64,000 bases of DNA from Rhynchopus sp. YZ270_cl-10 (taxonomy: Eukaryota; Euglenozoa; Diplonemea; Diplonemida; Diplonemidae): contig OZ037885.1 in assembly GCA_964035575.1 (NCBI GenBank), forward strand, positions 1,240,001 through 1,304,000. Reading direction: 5' to 3'. Position numbers and translations under genes: made by a program. Below the pieces are notes generated by a model. That model did no database searches. It was not told the origin of the DNA and saw nothing but the letters and a program-made list of their open reading frames with translations. Below are positions 20,309 through 29,597 of this stretch, piece after piece. The first letter of the stretch is position 1. Each line of letters opens with the position of its first letter.

Positions 20309-22505
20309 ATGACACAGGACGAAGAGAAGAGCCTTGTACGCAAGGCTAAGGAGTTGTTCAGGGTCGGGCATTATGAGGTGAGCGAAGCCTTGCTGGAAGG
20401 GGTACGGAGTCGGGGTGGGTGGGCGCATCTTGACAAGAAGGAGGAGGGGGCGTGGCTGCTGGGGCTCATTGCGAAGCGTGCGGGACGGTATCGCGATGCG
20501 GCGAATCACTTCAATGAAGGGCTCTCTGCGTCCGTTACGCTATTCTCTTCTGGAGAGCGTTCTGCACCCTCGCGAATTTGCATGGAATCCCTGAAAGGGC
20601 GGGCGACCTGCTACCTTTACCTTTACGAATACGCACGAAGCATCAAAGACTTCAAAGAATGGTTGCGTCTCCGAGCGATCTACTCCCCAGAGGCCGATCC
20701 CACATCGTCGTTTTACAATTTGGGGTTGTGCTATAAGCATACGTCCACATATTCGGCAGCGGAGCATTTCTTTTCGTTGGCAACATCAAGCGCTTCATTT
20801 GGTAATATCCATCAAGAATCGAACAAAGCGAGAGCCACTGCGGCCTGTATGTTGGTCCGCGAATATGCAAACACCAGTGAAGAAAGTGTACGCGATGCGT
20901 TAAATGCTTTAGCGGAACACCCGGAGCACTGTGAGTCGGAGGGAGTGTTTGTCACGCAGCTGCTTGCGTTTAGAACGAAGCTGCATGGGTTTCTCTCGAG
21001 GCAGTCCTACGACACATTGCAGGCAAATATCGAGCGCGAGCGTGACCCAGCACGCAAAAAGGCCTTCAAATGGGGTCTCCCCTCACGATGGATGGGCGAG
21101 TACCTAGGGGAACCCCTGCGTAGTGTGCATACAGAGGCAAGGCCGGTCATCCTGGACGTCACAACGCGGTTGTTGACAAGGCTCCTGCGTTTACCGGAGA
21201 AGTACGCGAGGAGGTATCTGGAGGATCCGTCGGTATGTGATGAGATGGGGAAAGAAAATCATATTCATTTTTTTCGCAGCAAATGTTCCCGCTCTCGGAC
21301 AACCAAACCCTGGAGCCACACTCGCGGCAGTGTCTGAACTTCTCATGCGAGTTTGTCATGAACCACGCGACGCTTGCGGCGTGGGAGGCTGTGGTATGTC
21401 CTCCCCTCCCCTCCCCTACTCCCCACTCCCTCTACCCACTATGTGCTCGATGTATCTTTTCTTTTTGTGAAGTAGTGGGTGCTACACCATAACGTCGCTA
21501 GCTATACCGCTGGCCAAAGTACGGCCAATTTTTGTCTCGTTGTGTTTCACTCATCACCCCCCGCAGAAAATGGACAAACACACCGAAGAACGCAAAAAGA
21601 ACATAGACGAGTTTGCCCCCAGCCTCCCCTTCCTCGCTGCAGGCGCCATTGAAGGTACAGGCATCGAGGCTGCCACGCCGCTGCCGTATACACATCACCT
21701 CGACCCCAACCGCCCGCCTTCCTTTGAGATGTCGCCTAGTCTCTCACCAAGCCCGACGCCGCCGTCGCAGGACCAGGATTCTGTCCCGGATACACCTACA
21801 TCTTCGCAAGAGGAGCACCGTGCAGAGACACTGCCACGCCACTTCACTGCAGACATGGAGGAGGCAGTCGACGTAGAGGACCGCTACAACAGCGCGACCC
21901 TCTCACGCTCCGGGATGCTCTCGGAACGGGCAGAACAGTTCACCCCCAGCGTCTTTGGCCTTGAGCTGGAAGAGCCCCTCCTCGACCAACGCGAGCGCGC
22001 GCTCCTCGTCAAACAACTCCCTGTCCGCCACTCCTGCCAGAACTGGAACCTCCTCTACAGTACCAGACTGCACGGCTTCTCCCTCACAGCGCTTCTCCGA
22101 AACAGCGAAGGGGCGGGCCCAAACCTGCTCGTTGTGGAGACCCTCGAGGGCGCTGTGTTCGGCGGATACTCCGCAGTAAGCTACGAACCACAACAGTACC
22201 ATTTCGGGAACGGAGAGAGCCTGGTGTTCTCAGTAGAGCGGGGGGAAGTGGAGGGGGCAAATGGCATTGAGCAGGTCTCCTCTGTGCAAGCCTTTGGCTG
22301 GACCGGGCGCAACCGCTTCTTTGTGCAATGCGACGGAGAAAGCATTGCGTTTGGTGGAGGCAAGTCTGTTGCCTTCTCTATAGAAGGTGCAACTCTCACC
22401 AAAGGACAATCCGGACACTGCGACACATTTGAAAGCCCCCCATTCGCGCAGGATAGGACCTACACGATCAAAGCTGTAGAGTGCTGGGCATTTGAAGAAG
22501 AGTAG
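20309..22505 (+). CDS. TPR and TLDc domain protein, three exons
   Basis: Exons 20309-21232, 21280-21393 and 21567-22505 join in phase 0 to give 658 residues. The introns are 47 and 173 bp, both GTATGT...CAG. Residues about 5 to 240 are helical TPR-like repeats (AGRYRDAANHFNEGL, YNLGLCYKHTSTYSAAEHFF). Residues about 380 to 450 are a Pro/Ser-rich linker. Residues about 490 to 655 are a TLDc domain, with LLYSTRLHGFSLTALLRN, VFGGYSA, FGWTGRNRFFVQCDGESIAF and a C-terminal CDTFESPPF-to-VECWAFE block. TLDc proteins (OXR1/NCOA7/TBC1D24 group) are linked to oxidative-stress resistance and bind the V-ATPase. The TPR fusion would add a protein-binding module. The first in-frame ATG is used, and the frame upstream is only GTG-initiated. 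Confidence 0.85.
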
Positions 22506-23555
22506 GATATTGGGATCATTTTTGTGGGTTATCGTAGCGTATTTCGTGTGTTTTCTTCTTCTTCTTCCAGTTGTACCGAGGTACATTCATATTTGTTGTG
22601 GGTGAGTAAGAGGCTTAGGATCTCATACGCCTTTCCTGGTACATTGTTAAGGACGGATCGGGTGTGGCTGAACGTTGTTCAGTGATGTGTTGCAAATTGA
22701 ACGCGAGAGGGGGGGGAGGGAAGGGGAGGAGGGGGTGGTGGTGGGGGGGAGCACAGCAGAGAATAAGCCGGGTCCCCGGTCCCGGGTCCCCCCGAGTCTT
22801 ATGCGCTGCTGTGGTGGGGAAGGGTAGTAGTCGACATTCTTGCTTCTTCGCTTTAGGTTTATTTTATCAAAGCTAATTCTTTTGAAAGATTAAGGGGCAA
22901 TTCTGATGAGAACATCCATCAGAAATATGCATACTGCAGAGGACGTAGGGAGAATTCTATAAGGGAGGGAGGGAGGGAGGGAGGGTGTTTTTTTGTCCAT
23001 TGACCTGGTGTGTCAGAGATTTGCGGTCTAAGATAAGTGTACTGTATTTATATATCCGTGCGCGTTTTGCGAGAAGGAAAAAAAAAAAAAAAAAGAAAAA
23101 TAAAATAAAACTAAAAAAGCTCTTGCTTGCCTCCCCTCTTTTCCCCTCTTTTTCTTCGTCTTTTTCTTTTGTAAACAAAAAGTGCCTTCGAATTGCTTGC
23201 ATGATGCTTTGCAGGATTCTATTGAAAAGATGTGCATAAAAAAATATGCGCGTTCATTCTTCTTTACGGTACGGGCGTAAAACAACTTTTCCTTCATTTT
23301 TTTTTACTCATTTTTCCCCCCAGGGGGATCTGTTCCGTTATGTATTTTGTCCATTTTCTTTTCTTTTCTTTTCTTTCTTTTGTTCGAAAGATATGTGTGT
23401 CACAGCGAGGCCCATTCACTGCATTTTTCAAGAAAGATACAACATTTTTAAAAAATGCAATTTTTTTTCTCCAAAATTGCTCTCCCGTGTCTCTTCCAAA
23501 CAAACTCCCAATGCCTTTTTATCCCCCCCCTTTTTTTTGATAAGTTTAACTGATT
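22506..23555. other. Intergenic, no gene recognised
   Basis: Includes CTTCTTCTTCTTC near 22555, a GTACCGAGGTAC hairpin at 22574, a G-rich stretch (22708-22750), a (GGGA)n run at 22964-22985 and A runs. No coding frame stands out. Confidence 0.5.
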
Positions 23556-23610
23556 GACAAAGTAACTAAGCAACGTGAGGCTTATGTTCATCTTCTAAAC
23601 TTTTCTTAGC
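23556..23610 (+). repeat. Stem-loop family A, copy 2
   Basis: Upper stem TAAGC/GCTTA around loop AACGTGAG, then TTCATCTTCTAAACTTTTCTT. Confidence 0.65.
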
Positions 23611-23616
23611 TTTGCC

Positions 23617-23652
23617 CCTCACACAAGAGGGGCTTTGTATTTCAAATCAGAA
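23617..23652 (+). repeat. Stem-loop family D, copy
   Basis: A perfect 7-bp hairpin GCCCCTC/GAGGGGC with loop ACACAA is followed by TTTGTATTTCAA. Other members with a hairpin or GAGAGGG then GCTTTGTATTTC lie at 27075-27115, 38330-38394, 56147-56190 and 59413-59480. Confidence 0.5.
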
Positions 23653-23666
23653 AAAATAACTATTTA

Positions 23667-25529
23667 GGGAGATAGTCAGACTTACCCTACCCTATTTTGA
23701 AAAAGTTCAGACTTGCCCTATGAAAAAGTTCAGACTTGCCCGAAAATAAGTTCAGACTTGCCCTAAAAGTGTTTTTAGGGCAAGTCTGAACTTATTTTTA
23801 GGGCAAACACTTTTTTTAGGGCAAGTCTGAACTTTTTTAGGGCAAGTCTGAACTTATTTTAGGGCAACAAGTCAGGCCACTTTGGCTGGGGCACTCTTGG
23901 GGCCCCATGGTATGGTGGTATGACTTGTTTTATTGCCCTAAAATGCCTAACCGAGCCGGAGCCCAAAAATTGATGCCAGAAACCACCAGCCACCCGGAAA
24001 GGGTGAACAGGCAGTCCACGTTGGGCCAGAACCGGTTACAAAGGAAGCCGTGTTCTGGGGCAACGTGGGGCGCAAAGTTTTACAATTTTCATGCACGGGT
24101 GCTCCACAAATTACCAAGTATTCCTTCTTTGTTGAATTGAGAGAGAGTCAGTGTTTAGCTACCACGCGGGTTTGCTTAGAATCCTTCGAGGCCGGCACAA
24201 TTTTATTTATGTGGTCGGTTAAGACATGCCTATTGAAGAACAACGAGGTCATCGTTGAAAGGAGCGAACTCCCCTTCCCACAACATCTCTCACATTTCAA
24301 CTCAGAATTCATACTTGGTTATTTGCTTTGTCCATACGCAATCAAATTGTCATGCTTTCAAGAGCATGCCTGGCCAAAATGCAACAACGTGGAAAAATTG
24401 TTGTTGTTCCAAAAGGCAACAAGACCACCCACAACAAGGGGTTGAATTGTGCACTGTCCGGGGGAGCGCAAAGTTTTTTCCCTGTACACAGTGGACACAT
24501 CTTTATCACTTTGTTCCCACGGGGACACATTTGGATACTGCACGCATGCAGAAGTGCCAAACATGTCCGCACGTGGAGTGGAGTGTCCATCATGTTTTCC
24601 TGGTTCCAAAAAGCAGTTTTCTTGCACTTACTATTTGCCCCGGTGTCTGGCAATAGAAGTGGCTAACATTGTAATGAGTAGCATATACATACCGTTGATC
24701 CAAATGAGTAAGGCGACCAACAAGTCCTCTGGACTTTTTTGTTGTGACGACAATCGCGGAGTAATCCCGGAGAATTACATCCTCGTATAAAAAGTTAAAG
24801 GTAGAGGTGGGGAAACTGTAGCTATAGAAATAGTTGTTGCAGTAGTGCAGACACCCGAGGGTGCACCACTATGCTTTTCTTTGGTTGTATCGACAATTTT
24901 ACGTACATGATGTAGGACCTGTACAATGTCGCCCAAAGGCTTTGTACTTACTGCAGTAATCGGTATTTTTTTTTTGTTACAACTACGTCGTGTTCTATGA
25001 GGAGTCGCGTTTGGGTGCGGAAGTCTTTTTTCTGGTCTCTGTTCTGTACGGGTCTCGGATCGTGGTGCGGTACTGCGGTGCGGTACCTGAGAGTTTTTTA
25101 GAGTGATGATAAAGGTCAGAGGGTTTTCCCCTCCCATTTGTGTCATTATTTAATTTTGCTCGGAAAGTGGGGTGTCCTGGACACGAGGAAATTCAGTTGC
25201 ATGGAAAAAAAGCTCCATACCATAGGTTGCTCATTGCACTACCAGGACTCGTCGCGAATAGCCCATACGTGCCCTAAACAGAAACGCAAAAACGACGACC
25301 GCCGGGCTCTGTAACCCAAGAGCCCCCAGCTTGCCCAATAAATAAGTGCAGGGTTGCCCTAAAAAAGTTCAGACTTGCCCTAAAAAAAGTGTTTGCCCTA
25401 AAAATAAGTTCAGACTTGCCCGAAATAAGTTCAGACTTGCCCTAAAAACACTTTTAGGGCAAGTCTGAACTTATTTCGGGCAAGTCTGAACTTTTTCAAA
25501 ATAGGGTAGGGTAAATCTGACTATTTCCC
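23667..25529. mobile_element. Mutator-like non-autonomous transposon with long hairpin-rich ends
   Basis: The two ends are inverted copies of each other for about 200 bp (starting GGGAGATAGTCAGACTTACC, with TACCCTATTTTGAAAAAG). A perfect 9-bp direct repeat AACTATTTA flanks it (23658-23666 and 25530-25538). Nine-bp duplications with long inverted ends are typical of Mutator-like elements. Each end is built from repeated GTTCAGACTTGCCCTAAAA words in both orientations, so each end alone can fold into a hairpin. The 1.4-kb interior carries a copy of the decayed repeat also at 13.4-14.0 kb. No transposase is seen. Confidence 0.85.
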
Positions 25530-25541
25530 AACTATTTATTC

Positions 25542-25681
25542 GAGTGAAATAAGAACTATTTTATTTCACGCGCCACTAAAAAGGTGCCCGAGTGCGTTAT
25601 TTCCCGAGCGAAGCGAGGGGAATAAGAGTTACGAGGGTGCCTTTTTAGTGGCAAGTGCAAGAAAATGTTCTTATTTCACTC
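25542..25681. mobile_element. Foldback MITE, 140 bp
   Basis: GAGTGAAATAAGAAC at the left pairs with GTTCTTATTTCACTC at the right, and inside it GCCACTAAAAAGGTGCCC pairs with GGGTGCCTTTTTAGTGGC. The loop contains CGAGCGAAGCGAG. Confidence 0.8.
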
Positions 25682-25697
25682 AATATGTAATTTTATT

Positions 25698-25981
25698 CCA
25701 CAAGTGAAAAACGTATTTATGGTCGTAACTGGCCTAAACGTTGAGCCTAGCACCCACTTTTCACTTTCACGCTTTTTGGGGTAAAATTACGAACAAAAAC
25801 AGCGTGAAAAAAAAAATATTTTATTTGCAAAGGCATTTTGCAGGCAATTTTTTTTTTTTCACTCCGTGATATTTTATTTCACTCTCCGGGTTACCCTAGT
25901 GCAATTTGCGTGAAATAAAATGAATCTTATTTCACTCACTTTTTAGGCCAGTTACGACCATAAAACGTTTTTCACGCGTGG
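25698..25981. mobile_element. MITE, 284 bp, with about 35-bp inverted ends
   Basis: Left end CCAC, AA, GTGAAAAACGT, then TATGGTCGTAACTGGCCTAAA matches the right end in inverted orientation (TTTAGGCCAGTTACGACCATA, AAACGTTTTTCAC). The interior is A/T-rich with GTGAAATAAAAT words similar to the neighbouring 25542-25681 element. Confidence 0.75.
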
Positions 25982-27074
25982 TATAAAAAAAATTTCTCAC
26001 ATTTTTTTGTAAAACCAAAAATCACAAAACATAATCATCCGGTACTGTGGCCTGCATCACGACCTGATAGTCCACGCCTTTCCCCTCCATGTTTTTTCCT
26101 TGTGTTGAGCCTCTCAAATACTTTCAATTCTGTGAACTGAAAATATATGAATCTAGCTGTGTTCTTCCTTTTGTTCGGCATTCTACTGAAGAAGAGACAA
26201 CCACACACCACTACGTACCTTACGAGCCCACGATAAGAAACTCTCTTATTCTGATCAATCAATATTAGGTGATTGCCTCCGCGTAGGTCATTATATACCA
26301 ACGTTTGGGAGGTTGCATTGTTTTTTTTTTTGGAAAAACCTGTTGGAATAACGTGTGGTTTTCCCGCATCTGTATTTTTTTGCCCCATAATTTCCCAAGT
26401 GTGTTCGTTTGTGTTGCTGTTGTTTCCAACAATATTTTTTTTTCCATTTTATTTTTTTTAAATATCACAATATGGAACGAGTTCCGTGGCTGAAGTAAAT
26501 TCGTAGTGGTGCGTCTCTGATGAGGGAATTTCTAATTGAATGAAAATGAAAAAAAATTAATTTTGGTGACTAAGTGACTAAGCACTGAGAGTTTAGGTTT
26601 GTCTTTTCCTTTTTTTTTTTAAACTGGTGGTCGATTCCATTACAATATTTCGGGTAAAAAACAAACAATATTTGCATCATTTTTAACGTACATCAATTGC
26701 CCCCCTTTGTTGTTTACGAATAAAGTTCCTACCTTTTCCCTGCCGTTGAGGAAACATTGCTTGCCTTTCAGAGATCAAGGGGGCAAAGACAAAAAAGCAA
26801 CTGCCAATATGTGACTCCCCCAAACACTCTATCTACCCTTCTCTAACTTTAGTGTCGCAAACCCCGTGCTCTTTCCCTCTGCAGCACATACTGTGGGTTT
26901 GTTTGGTATTTTTTTCTTCTTTTTTTTTTGCCTTTTTTTTTTTAAATCCCCAGAGCTCTAGAGAACGTCTCCAGGAAGTGGGGGAAGGGCATCTTTTATC
27001 GTAAAGATGCATCGCGAAAATGGATGTAGTACCCGTATGGTTGGCTATATCACCCCACGGTCGGTATACCAAAG
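25982..27074. other. Intergenic with one family A copy
   Basis: The only recognisable item is a weaker family A stem-loop at 26573-26621 (CTAAGC/GTTTAG with a G-T wobble, loop ACTGAGA, then TTTAGGTTTGTC and a pyrimidine tract). Otherwise A/T-rich. Confidence 0.5.
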
Positions 27075-27191
27075 GTACATGAACACGAGAGGGATTTGTA
27101 TTTCAAGCCAACTTTGGGGGGGGGGGGTTTTTTTTGTCAGTGCCTGCGTCCCAGAGGCGTTTGCACTATCAACTTCACATTTTTTTTTTTT
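27075..27191 (+). repeat. Family D and family B modules side by side
   Basis: 27075-27115 reads GTACATGAACACGAGAGGG, then ATTTGTATTTCAAGCCAACTT (D type). 27138-27191 is family B copy 3, with AGTGCCTGCGTCCCAGAGGCG, TTTGCACTATCAACTTCAC and a T11 tract. Confidence 0.6.
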
Positions 27192-27414
27192 GTACTGCAC
27201 ATTTTCTATACATGCGAGGGGGATGCAGATGTGGACAACACCGTCTTTCAAAAAAACCCCCCTCTTCCTTCTATACAGGAATACACATAAGAGGCGAGAT
27301 ACGTTCAACTGTCTGCACCTCACTCTCGTACTTTTTTCCAGTGCTCTCAAGATCCTCCACGTACGACTGCTTTTCAACTCTGACATTTTTTTTTTTTTTT
27401 TTGAAAACCGAAAC

Positions 27415-28864
27415 CAGGGTATTAGGGTGAAAATCCAAAATTCCGGAAAAAACTGGTTTTTCTGGTTTTCTCTCCTGGGTGGCGAAAACTAGTGTTTCCG
27501 GTGAAAACCTCCACCGTTGACGGACACAGTCACCCTTTTCGGGTTTTTCGGGGGTGGGGTCAGTGTCTTATCCAGGAATCCAGATTTCAAGATTGGGGAG
27601 GTCAGCTTGTTTTTTGCTAAAAATATATTTCGGCGCTGCTGACCAGGGTAGATTGGGAACATTGGGACTGTGTTTTTTGCGGAGCAAAAAAAATAATCAG
27701 TCCTATTCGTGGTCCTTTACCCCCCCCCCCTTTGGGTCGGTGAACCGGAAATTTTGGAAATAGGGGGGTAAAATAAGGGGGGGGGGGGGTAAAGGAGGGG
27801 GTAAAGGGGGGGGGGGGGTAAAGGACCATGTTATGGGTTTGGTCACGTTTTTGGTAGGGAAGGGGGGACATTTTCCAACACCGTGGGGTGAAATTTTGCA
27901 CAACACAGTGTGACGACACATGATCTAATGACAAATATATCGTCTGAAAAAAATTCCTCACCTCCTTGCGACATCGCAAGTAGTCATGACTCATGCAAAT
28001 CCACAGCATCCACATCATCTTTCTGCCCGTGCCTGTACCATGACTGGTCAGGGATGACGAGGGATCACGATGTTGCCTCAGATTCCGTGAGGTGTCCCAA
28101 ACGTATCGCCCACGCAGCACAAACGTACCCACTTGCACCCATCTACCTGCACACGCGATGCAAAACAGGAGTGAAGGATTATTTGCACTTTACCCCTTTC
28201 CTCGTTTCGAGCTTGTCTCCAGCTTCATATCAGACGAGTCCTACAGTCTACGGATGTACGACCCGCTGAACACATCAGCCCCTCCCAGCAAACCATCAAA
28301 CAAAACAAGTGTGCGCTGCATTATGAAATTATTACCCCATAATTACACGCCGGGTGGTGTTGTGGTGGTAATTACCCAAAAATTGCCTGGTGGCTGGTAC
28401 TTTACCCCCCTCAGGGGGGTAAAGTACCAGCCACGCAGGGTATTATAAGGGGGGGGGGTAAAGGACCACGAATAGGACTGATACAAAATGGCGCCGCAGG
28501 CGAAAATTTTTGAGGGTACGGTGTAGAAATCTAGCTTTTTACACCACAGAGCCACTCAACGAACCCTTTTTTGCGGAGCAAAAAATGAAAAATGGCGCCG
28601 CAGGCAAAAAAAAAAATCAAGGAACAGCCATTTCCCAAAGGCACTCCCGTGGTTCAACCACGGTTCTACCAGGCGGGGAAAAAATGCGGGGAAAAAAATC
28701 GAGTCCGCCCTAATCTGGGGACGACATTTACATAAAGGCCTGGTGAAAAGTGTCGGTTTTTTTTTTTCCCTCCAGATTTCTCTGTTTTTTTTTTTTTTTT
28801 TGAAAACCAGTTTTTGGAAAAACTGGTTTTCAAAACCAGTTTTTTTAACCACCCTAATACCCTG
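27415..28864. mobile_element. hAT-like non-autonomous DNA transposon
   Basis: Ends are CAGGGTATTAGGGTG and its inverted copy. A perfect 8-bp direct repeat ACCGAAAC flanks the element (27407-27414 and 28865-28872). It contains GCCTGCGGCGCC/TTGCGGAGCAAAA family sequence in reverse orientation, and that sequence is itself interrupted by the element 27697-28481. Just inside the right end, GAAAACCAGTTTTTGG and its complement form a hairpin. Confidence 0.85.
27697..28481. mobile_element. Nested element with TCAGTCCTATTCG ends
   Basis: Inverted ends TCAGTCCTATTCGTGGTCC and poly-C/poly-G run for over 30 bp. The flanks (TTGCGGAGCAAAAAAAATAA and ACAAAATGGCGCCGCAGG) are the two halves of a repeat that is continuous at 40553-40595, so the empty site is known. 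A 20-bp perfect hairpin (TGGCTGGTACTTTACCCCCC) lies near 28390-28432. The middle (about 27905-28320) is GC-richer with coding-like frames (for example RMYDPLNTSAPPSKPSNKTS) that I cannot identify. Confidence 0.75.
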
Positions 28865-29091
28865 ACCGAAACTATTCATGTCATCGTGAAAACTATACCT
28901 TTGCATGAGCATGAGTTTTAGCAACGTTTCCAACTATTTTTTTTTTTGTCAGGATGTGAAAAGCAGGTTGCTGCAAATTCATCTTTCAATGTTTCTTTTA
29001 TGGAACTGTTTTTTTTTTTAAAATGTTCCACGAGAAAGGCCACTCCACATTCATATATTACCTTTGTTTTGTTTGTTTAGATGCCATGCTC
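28865..29091. other. Short spacer
   Basis: Begins with the 8-bp target copy of the hAT-like element. A/T-rich, no gene. Confidence 0.4.
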
Positions 29092-29292
29092 ACAACCTGA
29101 GCTCTGGATCCAACTACGAGCTTTTTAACAGCAGCAGCATTAATATACGCTATTGGTGCTGGAATTACCGCGGGTGCTGGCACCAGACTTGTCCACCAAT
29201 CGATACTCATTGATAGGTTTAGATATCATCCATTGCAAGCTCCATCGGGCGCAACGTGAGGCATGCTCATCTATTCAGCGTTTCTTATTTTT
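29079..29292 (+). repeat. Stem-loop family A copy split by the rRNA fragment
   Basis: AGATGCCATGC (29079-29089) can pair with GCATGCTCATCT (29259-29270) around loop AACGTGAG, with the rRNA fragment inserted just after the left arm. The downstream tail CTATTCAGCGTTTCTTATTT resembles other A copies. Confidence 0.5.
29092..29245 (-). rRNA. 18S rRNA fragment, copy 1 (154 bp, antisense)
   Basis: The reverse complement contains the universal 530-loop region (GTCTGGTGCCAGCACCCGCG, then GTAATTCCAGC, GCGTATATTAATGCTG, TTAAAAAGCTCGTAGTTGG). It covers only the stretch just before and into V4, so it is a displaced fragment and not a functional gene. It is identical over all 154 bp to 47052-47205, with the same ends. 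The CAGCACCCGCGG and TATTAATGCTG variants point to Euglenozoa. It sits inside the family A hairpin that spans 29079-29292. Confidence 0.9.
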
Positions 29293-29407
29293 GTCTCAAA
29301 TTTATATGTGTGTTGTGTATCCCCATGCTCTGGATTTGGGTTCTGCTGCAATTACGGTCAATAAAGCAGAACGGCGCACACACACATGGTCCTTTATTTA
29401 TTTTGAA

Positions 29408-29454
29408 GGCGACTAAAGCCCGAGAGGCTTAAGTTTATTTCAACGTTTCTTTGT
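29408..29454 (+). repeat. Stem-loop family A, copy 4
   Basis: AAGCC/GGCTT upper stem around CGAGA, then A/A mismatch and ACT/AGT, then TTTATTTCAACGTTTCTTTG. The C-C to G-G change relative to other copies preserves pairing. Confidence 0.65.
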
Positions 29455-29597
29455 TTCTGATTTGTTATTGAAGTTTTAGAAGTAAATGGTCTGCTTGTAT
29501 GTCAAAAAGCTAATTGGGTCTGTTGTCGTTCGGGAAGGTGATTGGCAATGTCAGGTTTTGTTTTGTTTTGCGCAAAGGCGAAGATCACTATTCGTTC

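Noticed and set aside
29092-29245. A functional SSU rRNA gene
   Set aside because: Only 154 bp of the 530-loop/V4 region is present, with unrelated flanks.
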